A DNA stretch of 64,000 nucleotides from Parasphaerochaeta coccoides DSM 17374. GTDB taxonomy: Bacteria; Spirochaetota; Spirochaetia; Sphaerochaetales; Sphaerochaetaceae. The position numbers were made by a program, and so were the translations under genes. The notes beneath the pieces were generated by a model. It was not told the DNA's origin. It saw only the letters and a program-made list of their open reading frames with translations, and did no database searches. The DNA lies in assembly GCF_000208385.1 (NCBI RefSeq), contig NC_015436.1:496001-560000 (forward strand), given 5' to 3'. Every line of letters begins with the position of its first letter. Within the stretch, counting starts at the first letter, position 1. Below, piece after piece: positions 1 through 7,436 of the stretch.

Positions 1-480
1 AAAAACGCTGCGCCATGCAATGAGCTCGACCAAAGGCGCGCTGGTACGGACAATGCGGATGTCACCATTGCTGTCCGTCGTCTTGACTGCCCTGTACAGC
101 ATGGGGGTGTGCATTGAGCCGCTTGAACGGGATGATACCCCTGAGCCAGTGGACAGAGCCTCCTGTATTTCCTCGCGCCAGAGATGATTGTCCATGGTCG
201 ATGGATCTACTTCACTGTCATAGGTGACAATCCCATTTTCATTGACTATCGTGATTCTTATGTCAAGGTTCTCGGCATAAGAATCCAGGGTGGCAATGGT
301 ATCTTCGCTGTTCATGCGGGGCAGACGAGCGGCGAGGAAACGTGCTTCACCATCCAAGGTGCTGTCCGCTGATTTCCGTATGGCCTGTGAGAATGAGATA
401 GTCGCCGCTATGATTGCACATGACATGGCGAAAGTCAGCAAGGCCGTCACGTAGACGAGCAGGCGGCTCCGGAGCTTCAT
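1..480 (-). CDS. PhoR-type sensor histidine kinase, N-terminal part (cut by window edge)
   Basis: Reading frame open from the ATG at 480 down to base 1, about 160 residues. It begins MKLRSRLLVYVTALL, a charged start followed by a hydrophobic segment (about residues 8-30), then a soluble region of about 130 residues that looks like the extracytoplasmic sensor of a PhoR-like kinase. The HisKA and HATPase domains would lie beyond the edge and are not seen. The ATG overlaps the TGA of the response-regulator gene (ATGA), so the two are translationally coupled. A phosphate-sensing role is inferred from the PhoB-like partner and the pst operon 18 kb away; another stimulus is possible. Confidence 0.8.
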   Translation of the reverse strand, partial: MKLRSRLLVYVTALLTFAMSCAIIAATISFSQAIRKSADSTLDGEARFLAARLPRMNSEDTIATLDSYAENLDIRITIVNENGIVTYDSEVDPSTMDNHLWREEIQEALSTGSGVSSRSSGSMHTPMLYRAVKTTDSNGDIRIVRTSAPLVELIAWRSVF

Positions 481-1232
481 GTTTCTTCTTCCTGATATTT
501 GTATCCGATTCCCCAGACAGTCTTCAGCGCGGCACCGCCTTCTCCCAGCTTTCGGCGGACGCTTGCCATTTGTACGTCAATGGATCGTTCGGTGACAGGG
601 TAATCATCTCCCTTTATGGTACTGATGATTTGGTTGCGGGTAAATACCCGTCCGACACATCCTGCGAGCAGATGAAGAATGGCGAACTCAGTTGCTGTCA
701 GGTTCAGCTTTGTTCCCTTGTATTCACATCCGTAGCGGGAAATGTCCATGGTCAGGCCGCCGGGAGTCTTGATGATGTCAGTATCTTCCTTTTTTGGGGA
801 AGCGGCACGGGATTCCTGTTCCTGCGTTCTGCGGAGAATGGCTTTGACGCGAGCAATGAGAACTTTGGGGCTGAATGGTTTGGTAATGTAGTCATCGGCG
901 CCGATTTCCAAGCCCATGATGATGTCGCTTTCTTCCGTCCGTGCCGATGCAATCAGTACGGGTAGGGCAGTCATTCCCCATGAATAGCGGATGGTCTTCA
1001 ATACTTCCAGTCCGCTGAGTTCGGGCAACATAAGGTCGAGCAGGACGAGATTCGGAGTTCCGACCTTGATCTGTTCCAAAGCCTGACGCCCGTCGAGAGC
1101 CTGCAAAACAGAATAACCTTCCTGCTTCAGATGGTAACTGATAAGCTCTTGGATGTCAGTCTCATCCTCAACAATGAGAACTACCTTACCTGTGTTTGTA
1201 TCCACAATGTCATGTGATGGCATTTTGTCCAT
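477..1232 (-). CDS. OmpR/PhoB-family response regulator
   Basis: 251 residues. An N-terminal receiver (about 16-135) has the acidic pair in IVEDETD, the phospho-acceptor Asp66 in LLDLMLPE and the conserved Lys118 in TKPF. A C-terminal winged-helix DNA-binding domain follows (about 155-248; LTATEFAILHLLAG, RSIDVQMASVRRKLG, GIGYKY). Length and order match PhoB/OmpR regulators. It is followed with ATGA overlap by the sensor kinase. PhoB identity is likely because of the PhoR-like kinase and the pstSCAB-phoU operon in the same window, but paralogues of this family are hard to separate by reading alone. Confidence 0.85.
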   Translation of the reverse strand: MDKMPSHDIVDTNTGKVVLIVEDETDIQELISYHLKQEGYSVLQALDGRQALEQIKVGTPNLVLLDLMLPELSGLEVLKTIRYSWGMTALPVLIASARTEESDIIMGLEIGADDYITKPFSPKVLIARVKAILRRTQEQESRAASPKKEDTDIIKTPGGLTMDISRYGCEYKGTKLNLTATEFAILHLLAGCVGRVFTRNQIISTIKGDDYPVTERSIDVQMASVRRKLGEGGAALKTVWGIGYKYQEEET

Positions 1233-1353
1233 GTTTCAACCCTAACCGAACACCATTGACCAGACAAGTGGGAATATATGAGGAAAGTGCAAATTCATAC
1301 TTTTCACATACTTTCCGGCTAATCCGGATTGATTCCATTAATTCCAGGGTATG

Positions 1354-1395
1354 AAAAAAGCCACCCCGACATTGACATGCCGAAAGTGGCTTTTT
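1354..1395 (-). terminator. Rho-independent terminator after the 1411-1818 gene
   Basis: Perfect arms AAAAAGCCAC and GTGGCTTTTT enclose a loop of about 21 bases. Read on the minus strand the stem ends in a run of T. It sits just below the stop codon of the minus-strand gene at 1411 and above the response-regulator start, so it separates the two units. It could act in both directions. Confidence 0.7.
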
Positions 1396-1410
1396 GTGGT
1401 CTTGCAACCA

Positions 1411-1818
1411 TTAGGCTGAAAGGCGAGGTGTGCGGAGCCTGGAGACAAGGGCAGGAAGCCCGTGACCGTATTTTGCAGAATAATCAAGAGCAGCAAGGTC
1501 TGCCCATGCCTCAGGATGCTTCTCCAGGAGATAGTACCAGTGGTCGGACACCGCGAAATAAAGCTGCGCAAGCGTCATGTTTGGGAAAGCAGAACGGACT
1601 TCCCAGCGGGAAATATATTGCATCAAGGGGTTAAATACGTTCTCCAGCCAGGAGTACAACGCATCATCCCATGAAATGGTCCAAGGTATATTCTGGTTCA
1701 CCAGATATTTGTGGGTCGCCACCTGTTTCTTGAGCAACGCAAAGTCCTTGTCAGTGAAAATTCCATCAGTGCTGTCAAGCATGAATTTCTCGTCCAAATT
1801 TTCCAGGTCTTTCTTCAT
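1411..1818 (-). CDS. Conserved hypothetical protein
   Basis: About 135 residues, soluble, no signal peptide. Two adjacent ATGs lie at 1821 and 1818; an AGGAGGG ribosome site at 1825-1831 is better spaced for the second. The middle (WENVFNPLMQYI, then AFPNMTLAQLYFAVSDHWYYLLEKH) is rich in aromatic residues. I am reminded of the C-terminal part of DUF4032-type proteins but cannot establish this. It forms its own unit, with a terminator below and an AT-rich region above. Function unknown. Confidence 0.6.
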   Translation of the reverse strand: MKKDLENLDEKFMLDSTDGIFTDKDFALLKKQVATHKYLVNQNIPWTISWDDALYSWLENVFNPLMQYISRWEVRSAFPNMTLAQLYFAVSDHWYYLLEKHPEAWADLAALDYSAKYGHGLPALVSRLRTPRLSA

Positions 1819-1821
1819 CAT

Positions 1822-2160
1822 AGACCCTCCTTCGTTATTTCTAACTCTTTTTATATCTGTAATATCATACTAATGAAAAAAAGAATCAAGAGCGTTTTTA
1901 AAATTTTTTAAAAAAAACTTGACAAATAGACACTTATACCCATCTATCGTGTATTAATCATATTTTTATAAGATTTGACAAGGCATTCCCGCTTGTTTTC
2001 CACTGTTTTCTTGTTGCTCACAAGTCATGGGACGGACTCGATGGAGCCAATGAGAATCACATGGATGAGTTGACCTTTTCCCGCCATGCAGATACCATTT
2101 TACTGTAGACAATATGACATGGCCGGTGCGTGGGCACGTGGCGTCTTGGAGGTAGCATAC
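1822..2160. other. Intergenic region with divergent leaders
   Basis: No credible gene. The left half (about 1850-1975) is very AT-rich and probably carries the promoter of the minus-strand gene. TTGACA boxes occur at 1919-1924 and 1975-1980 but neither has a good -10 at normal spacing. The right half carries the gpmA promoter candidate listed separately and a ribosome site GGAGGT at 2148-2153. Confidence 0.5.
2070..2098 (+). promoter_or_regulatory. Candidate sigma-70 promoter for gpmA
   Basis: TTGACC (2070-2075), 17-base spacer, TACCAT (2093-2098). It would give a leader of about 55 bases before the gpmA ATG. Confidence 0.4.
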
Positions 2161-2910
2161 ATGTACAAATTAGTTCTTGTGCGTCACGGGGAAAGTGAAT
2201 GGAACCGTGAGAACCGTTTTACCGGGTGGACAGATGTGGATCTTTCTGAAAAAGGCGAGAAGGAAGCGGCCATGGCAGGCGAGCTCTTGAAAAAGGAAGG
2301 CTATGCATTTGACATTGCGTTCACATCCGTGCTGACCCGCGCGAACCGCACCTTGAACCTGATCTTGGATAAGATGGGTCTTTCATGGATTCCCGTTGTA
2401 AAGAACTGGAGGCTGAACGAACGCCATTATGGCTCCCTTCAGGGACTCAACAAAGCCGATACCGCCGCCAAATATGGTGACGACCAGGTGAAGATATGGC
2501 GTCGCGCTTATGATATTGCTCCCCCGCCTCTTGCCGAGGATGATGAGCGTTATCCTGGCCGTGACCCCCGGTACGCCGGGTTGGACAAGAAGGATCTGCC
2601 GCTTACCGAATGCCTGAAGGATACCGTAAAGCGGGCGATTCCTTTCTGGAACGATGAGATTGCTCCTGCCATCAAGAGCGGGAAGAAGGTGATTGTCGCT
2701 GCCCATGGCAACAGTCTCCGTGCGCTGGTGAAGTATCTTGACGGCATCGGCGATGATGAGATTGTCAATCTGAACATCCCGACCGGGGTTCCCCTTGTAT
2801 ATGAGCTGGATGGGGACTTGAAGCCTGTTAAGCATTATTATCTGGGTGACGCCGCCGCGGTGGAAGCTGCCATGGCTGCTGTTGCCGCCCAGGGAAAGAG
2901 CAAGAAATAA
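2161..2910 (+). CDS. gpmA: 2,3-bisphosphoglycerate-dependent phosphoglycerate mutase
   Basis: 249 residues, normal length for dPGM. It interconverts 3- and 2-phosphoglycerate in glycolysis through a phosphohistidine. The signature [12 protein letters not shown] carries the catalytic His near residue 9; [10 protein letters not shown] and [17 protein letters not shown] (second catalytic His) are in the usual places. Start at 2161 is set by GGAGGT seven bases upstream; the open frame could extend to 2086 but that extension resembles nothing. The last 15 residues are Ala-rich and end in a Lys pair. Single-gene unit; other glycolytic genes lie at the far end of the window. Confidence 0.97.
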   Translation: MYKLVLVRHGESEWNRENRFTGWTDVDLSEKGEKEAAMAGELLKKEGYAFDIAFTSVLTRANRTLNLILDKMGLSWIPVVKNWRLNERHYGSLQGLNKADTAAKYGDDQVKIWRRAYDIAPPPLAEDDERYPGRDPRYAGLDKKDLPLTECLKDTVKRAIPFWNDEIAPAIKSGKKVIVAAHGNSLRALVKYLDGIGDDEIVNLNIPTGVPLVYELDGDLKPVKHYYLGDAAAVEAAMAAVAAQGKSKK

Positions 2911-3065
2911 TCTGGAAGCTTTCTCTGCGTCTTGTGGGAATGGGGTTGTTGCAAAATGAGTTTGCGGCATCCCCTTCCTTGTCTCTGGCTAAGGGATGTC
3001 TTTGCCGAACCGAATTATCTTGTGTCCACTGGATTTTCTTCGTGTTTGGAATTACTGTATGTACG

Positions 3066-3809
3066 ATGGAAAATATGGAAAATCTGAAAGTCCACCCAGG
3101 ATGCGACCTTACATGTCCACATGGCAGGAATTGTATCCATAACATACCTTTGTTTTCTTCATTGGGGCATGATGCCATCATGTCCCTTACCGCTGTAATG
3201 TCACATCATTCATGGAAGAAAGGTGATGTCATCCTGCGGGAAGGCGCACAGGCGACAGGTTTTACCATCATCCGTGAAGGAATTGCAAAGGCAGTCAAGG
3301 TAACGGCGGAGGGGCGTGAGCAGATTCTTTATATTTTCCCCAAGAATGACTATTTCGGCGCACGTTTCCTTTTCACGGATGGCATTGCCCCGTATACGGT
3401 CGTGGCACTTGAAGACACAATCACGTGTGCCTTGGATACCAAGAACTTCCGGTCATTGTTGGCCGCTCAGCCTGAGATTTCCTTGCAGGTGATCAATGCT
3501 CTCGCTGGCCGGATGAGGAGTCTGGAGCGGATTCTCCTCAATGTTGGTGGCAGAAATTCCGCCATCCGCATCGCCTCCATGTTGCTTGAGCTTTCCGAGG
3601 GTTATGGCGTCCACACGTCCAATGGCGTGGAGTTGGAGCTGCCGCTGAGCAGGGAAGGATGGGCGAATCATCTTGGGCTTGCGCGCGAGACTTTGAGCAG
3701 AAAGATGACACAACTTGAAGAAATGGGAATCATCGTCCAATATCCGGGGAAGAAGTTGCTTATCAAGGACATGGCATCGCTCCGGGAGTATGTCGAAACC
3801 GGAGAGTAA
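3066..3809 (+). CDS. Crp/Fnr-family regulator with FNR-like cysteines
   Basis: 247 residues: short N-terminal cysteine region, cyclic-nucleotide-binding-type beta barrel (about 28-150) and a C-terminal helix-turn-helix (about 165-240; LPLSREGWANHLGLARETLSRKM in pieces, with the typical ARETLSRKM recognition helix). Cysteines at about 13, 17 and 23 (C-x3-C-x5-C) plus Cys121 resemble the four ligands of the oxygen-sensing [4Fe-4S] cluster of FNR, which has C-x2-C-x5-C and a fourth near 122. The start was chosen at MENMENLK because upstream residues are not family-like; the ribosome site is weak and 3075 is an alternative. Likely an oxygen or redox switch, but the cluster is inference. Confidence 0.85.
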   Translation: MENMENLKVHPGCDLTCPHGRNCIHNIPLFSSLGHDAIMSLTAVMSHHSWKKGDVILREGAQATGFTIIREGIAKAVKVTAEGREQILYIFPKNDYFGARFLFTDGIAPYTVVALEDTITCALDTKNFRSLLAAQPEISLQVINALAGRMRSLERILLNVGGRNSAIRIASMLLELSEGYGVHTSNGVELELPLSREGWANHLGLARETLSRKMTQLEEMGIIVQYPGKKLLIKDMASLREYVETGE

Positions 3810-4104
3810 GGAATTTCTTTCATTCTTTTGGCAGTACTTGCTTTTTTCTTTTATTTCTCTTATTCCGTAGTCTTGTTTTTATTGAAAAATTTTCCTCGAT
3901 TGTTCATAATGCCAGGCGAATGTCATGAGTTTCTAATTTATTGAGGATTCCATGACACAGTCGAATGGTTTGATATATGTAAAGCGGGAAGCACAGGCTT
4001 CTCCCGGTTGGTATGTGTAATACATGCATGCCAGCACGATGAAAAAGCAAACTGCAACCGGTACGTGATTCCGGGTGCAAATATACACAAAGGTTGGTTG
4101 TGAA
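3810..4104 (+). promoter_or_regulatory. Leader region of hppA
   Basis: 295 bases without a gene. TGTCATG near 3920 and CATGACA near 3952 form a wide inverted repeat. A hairpin GAAGC-N4-GCTTC lies at 3988-4001. No riboswitch class is recognised. The AAAGG at about 4089-4093 serves the hppA start. Confidence 0.35.
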
Positions 4105-6192
4105 ATGTCTACAGTCCTAATTGTTCAGTTCATCGCCCTGGCGGTGTCTGTACTCTCTTTTGGAGTGGCGTTGTGGCTTTATACGTGGGTAAAATCCCAG
4201 CCGTCTAAGAACAGTCGCGTCGAAACAATTGCAGAGCTCATCCGCCGTGGCGCAAACACATTCCTGCGCCGTGAGTATGTCGTTCTGGCAAAGTTTGCCG
4301 GAGTCGCGGCAATCCTCATTCTTCTGTTCATTCCCCATCCGATTTGGACTGGCGGTGCTTTGGACAACATCCTGATGGCTGTCGCGTACTTGGTCGGTAC
4401 TGCATTTTCCGCCCTTGCGGGAAAGGTTGGCATCCAAGTGGCGACCATCGCCAACAAGAAGACAGCCGTGGCTGCGCAACAGGGCATCAAGCCCGCGTTC
4501 CTTGCCGGTTTCCGTGGCGGTGCCGTCATGGGTATGGCGGTAGTCGGTTCCAGTCTGCTTGGCGTGACGCTGTTGTTCATGCTGACTCAGGATGCCACTA
4601 CGCTTCTTGGTTTCAGTTTTGGCGCTAGTTCCCTGGCTTTGTTTGCCAAGGCCGGTGGCGGTATCTTCACCAAGACAGCGGATATCAGCGCCGACCTCAC
4701 GGGCAAGGTTGAACTGGGCATCCCTGAAGATGACCCCCGCAACCCTGCCGTTATTGCGGATAACGTCGGTGACAATGTCGGCGACGTCGCTGGCATGGGC
4801 GCGGATCTCTTTGACTCCAATGTCGCTTCCATGGCTGCCGCGCTTGTCATGGCCATGTCATTGGACAATGGAACGCCCGGAAAGAACGTCCTGACGGTGT
4901 TCCTCTATGCCGCCCTCGGTCTTTTGGCATCCATCCTGGGTGTTGGTACCGCAAAGATGGGTCGTGGCGGAAGTCCTACCCGTGCGTTGAACAGCAGCAC
5001 TTACGTGACGACCGCTGTTTATGCGGCGATTACAGCACTCGCTACGTGGCAGCTCAATCTTGAGTGGCGCATCTGGGGCGCGGCTGTCATCGGACTCTTG
5101 GTCGGTACGATCATTGGCCTCGCCACCGATTATTTCACTGATGATACCAAGCCGCCTGTACGGCACGTGGCGAAGGCTTCACAGTCCGGTCCCGCGTTCA
5201 CCATCCTGTCCGGTGTTTCCTATGGTTTCCTCAGCGTCCTGCCTGCCATGGTGGGCATAGCAGTGGCTTCCTTCGCTTCCTATCTCATCACCGCTCCTCT
5301 TGGCGCAGGTTATGCAATGTTCGGAATTGCAATGAGTGCCGTGGGTATGCTTTCCATCGTCGGCATGATTATTTCCAACGATGCCTACGGTCCTATCGTT
5401 GATAATGGCCGTGGTCTTGTGGAGATGTGCGACCTTGGCGACACGGCTCTGGAGATCACTGATTCCCTGGACAGCGCCGGCAACACGGTCAAGGCTGTCA
5501 CCAAGGGCTTTGCCATAGCTGCTGCTGGTCTGACAGTCATTGCTTTGCTGGGAGCTTTCATTGCGGAAGTCAACGAGGCAATCGTCACCCGCGGATTGAA
5601 CATAGAACTGCTCACGGGATTCGACATCATGCAGCCTGATGTATTCTTCGGTCTCTTGGTCGGGGCTGCCATCCCGGCGGTTTTCAGTGCCATGCTGATT
5701 TTGGGAGTTGACCGCAATGCCCAGAGAATGGTCACAGAGATTCACCGTCAGTTTAAGGAGATTCCTGGACTGAAGGAAGGAAAAGCCGGTGTAACTCCTG
5801 AATATGACAAGTGCATTGACATTGCCACTACCGGTTCTCTCAAGGAACTGCTTCCTGCTGGCGCACTTGCCATCATCTCCACTTTGGTGGTCGGTTTCGT
5901 CGGCGGCGTACACGCTATCGGCGGTTTCTTGACCGGCAATATCGTAAGTGGTTTGCTGTTGGCATTGTTCATGTCAAATTCCGGCGGTCTGTGGGACAAC
6001 TCCAAGAAGTATGTCGAGTCTGGACACAATGGCGGACGTGGCTCTGATGCGCACAAGTCTGCTGTCGTTGGCGATACAGTCGGTGATCCGTTCAAGGATA
6101 CCGCTGGACCTTCAATCAACACTCAGATTACTGTAGTGTCCCTGATTTCTTCCCTGATGGCTTCACTGTTCCTGACTTTCTCTCTGTTCTAA
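4105..6192 (+). CDS. hppA: Membrane-bound ion-pumping pyrophosphatase
   Basis: 695 residues with about 16 membrane helices, the usual size for an M-PPase. It hydrolyses PPi and moves ions out of the cytoplasm. The substrate site is plain: PEDDPRNPAVIADNVGDNVGD with GADLFDS, then DAYGPIVDNGRG, and near the end GDTVGDPFKDTAGPS. At the cation-selectivity site the sequence is GNTVKA with Lys463, the form of K+-independent enzymes (K+-dependent ones have Ala), so a K+-independent proton pump is predicted. Start at 4105 rather than the upstream ATG because MSTVLIVQ begins the first helix. Followed by a strong terminator; single-gene unit. Confidence 0.96.
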   Translation: MSTVLIVQFIALAVSVLSFGVALWLYTWVKSQPSKNSRVETIAELIRRGANTFLRREYVVLAKFAGVAAILILLFIPHPIWTGGALDNILMAVAYLVGTAFSALAGKVGIQVATIANKKTAVAAQQGIKPAFLAGFRGGAVMGMAVVGSSLLGVTLLFMLTQDATTLLGFSFGASSLALFAKAGGGIFTKTADISADLTGKVELGIPEDDPRNPAVIADNVGDNVGDVAGMGADLFDSNVASMAAALVMAMSLDNGTPGKNVLTVFLYAALGLLASILGVGTAKMGRGGSPTRALNSSTYVTTAVYAAITALATWQLNLEWRIWGAAVIGLLVGTIIGLATDYFTDDTKPPVRHVAKASQSGPAFTILSGVSYGFLSVLPAMVGIAVASFASYLITAPLGAGYAMFGIAMSAVGMLSIVGMIISNDAYGPIVDNGRGLVEMCDLGDTALEITDSLDSAGNTVKAVTKGFAIAAAGLTVIALLGAFIAEVNEAIVTRGLNIELLTGFDIMQPDVFFGLLVGAAIPAVFSAMLILGVDRNAQRMVTEIHRQFKEIPGLKEGKAGVTPEYDKCIDIATTGSLKELLPAGALAIISTLVVGFVGGVHAIGGFLTGNIVSGLLLALFMSNSGGLWDNSKKYVESGHNGGRGSDAHKSAVVGDTVGDPFKDTAGPSINTQITVVSLISSLMASLFLTFSLF

Positions 6193-6211
6193 GAGTCAAA
6201 GCATCTGGATG

Positions 6212-6244
6212 CAAGCCCTGTCTTCGGATGGGGCTTGTTTTTTA
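6212..6244 (+). terminator. Terminator of hppA
   Basis: Stem CAAGCCC/GGGCTTG (6212-6218 and 6231-6237) with a UUCG-containing loop, followed by seven T. Confidence 0.85.
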
Positions 6245-6287
6245 TTAAAAGGTTTGTAAAGCGCTAGCGGTATGGATTCAATATGTG

Positions 6288-6800
6288 TTATCGCCACGCA
6301 AGACGCTTCGGCTGGAAGAATTGCCAGTGCCATCCTCCAAGGCTTTGTTCAAGCTCAAGGACTGCCAGACGGGCGTCTGTGATGGGAGAGAAGGAAAGGG
6401 GAGAAAGATAATCCTCGATTTCCTGCTGATGGTACAGGAAGCTTTCCTTGGCCATGGGTGCCAGCATTAGTCCCTGGGGATGGGCGGCAGATGCCCCGGA
6501 GGAAGTTGTCAGCGTATATGTCAGTCTCTCCAGTGCCGGGGACTGCACGGCAGGAAGAATGAGCGCACCCAAGTCGGAGAGTACAGCACGGGAAGATATC
6601 TCCACCCGGCTGCCATCCCAAGGAATATCCTCAGGAAGAGACAGGGGATCACGGCTGTGGGCGAGCGTCAAAGCACTGCTTGCGGCATAGAAAGCGACAT
6701 CGCCCGTCATCCTCCACAGGACGCGTCGAACCGACTGAAGCTCCCTGCGTATCTTTTCGGGCAAGATAAGTACATAATGGTAAGCGAGTAACCGATGCAT
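6288..6800 (-). CDS. Hypothetical protein
   Basis: 170 residues, beginning MHRLLAYHYVLILPEKIRRELQ. No signal peptide or clear membrane segment; composition is that of a soluble protein with several Trp and Pro in the C-terminal half (GGWHWQFFQPKR). The frame is free of interruption and lies in an otherwise empty interval between the hppA terminator and rpmB. The N-terminal pattern loosely recalls 2H-phosphoesterase-like proteins, but the paired H-x-T motifs are not there. Function not recognised. Confidence 0.55.
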   Translation of the reverse strand: MHRLLAYHYVLILPEKIRRELQSVRRVLWRMTGDVAFYAASSALTLAHSRDPLSLPEDIPWDGSRVEISSRAVLSDLGALILPAVQSPALERLTYTLTTSSGASAAHPQGLMLAPMAKESFLYHQQEIEDYLSPLSFSPITDARLAVLELEQSLGGWHWQFFQPKRLAWR

Positions 6801-7056
6801 ACCTTAATAATAAAGGCTGGTACGGCACTTCGCAACAAGAACAATCACTAAAAGTAATGTATGACAGGAAAAAAGGTCTGAAAAACACTAAAAAGAACCA
6901 AGCCGCTTTACACGAATACGTGAATCTGTTAGGCTGTCATAGCTGTAGGTTCCGTGCTTCTTCCGGTAAAGTAGGCATATGGAACCTGTTTCATGCGGAT
7001 GCCTCGTGCAGTCCGTGCAAAGCGAATGGAAAAAGACTTAGTAATGAGGTGAAGAT

Positions 7057-7287
7057 ATGGCTCGCAGATGTCAATTAACTGGAAAAGGCACCATGTCCGG
7101 AAATATCGTGACACGGAAAGGCCAGGCAAAAAAGAAGGGCGGCGTCGGTCAGCACATCGGCGTATGCACCAAGCGCACTTTCAAACCTAATTTGGTAAAG
7201 GTAAAGACTCTCATTGACGGAAAGCCCGTCACTCTGAAGATTAGCGTTCGAGCACTGAGAAGCGGTCTGGTTCAGAAAATCGTGTAG
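7057..7287 (+). CDS. rpmB: 50S ribosomal protein L28
   Basis: 76 residues, basic, beginning MARRCQLTGKG with the L28 pattern SGNIVTRKGQAKKKGG and ending SVRALRSGLVQKIV. Start supported by GAGGTGA at 7046-7052. The gene stands alone, followed by a terminator. It binds 23S rRNA in the large subunit. Confidence 0.95.
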   Translation: MARRCQLTGKGTMSGNIVTRKGQAKKKGGVGQHIGVCTKRTFKPNLVKVKTLIDGKPVTLKISVRALRSGLVQKIV

Positions 7288-7344
7288 TCTTTTACCCTGT
7301 GGTAATATCCACAGGAATGTGTGCGGTTGCAGGCCGGATATGAA

Positions 7345-7371
7345 GGGCCCTTTTCCAAGGGCTCTTTTTTT
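7345..7371 (+). terminator. Terminator of rpmB
   Basis: Stem GGGCCCTT/AAGGGCTC (one G-U pair) with a TTCC loop, followed by seven T. Confidence 0.85.
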
Positions 7372-7436
7372 GCATTCTTTTCAGGGAAAAGTTCACTCTT
7401 TTGTTCATTATATGGAACCGAAGACGGGAGATAGAT

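Noticed and set aside
414-965. Long plus-strand frame of 183 codons
   Set aside because: Lies antisense to the response regulator, whose domains are certain; composition is low in family-like motifs.
1919-1950. TTGACA as gpmA promoter
   Set aside because: No acceptable -10 at 16-18 bases; the TTGACC-N17-TACCAT pair nearer the gene is better.
3969-3983. Possible FNR box TTGAT-N4-GTAAA ahead of hppA
   Set aside because: Only one half matches TTGAT-N4-ATCAA; chance match likely.
5179-5913. Minus-strand frame of 244 codons inside hppA
   Set aside because: Shadow of the conserved pyrophosphatase; no ribosome site or recognisable domain.
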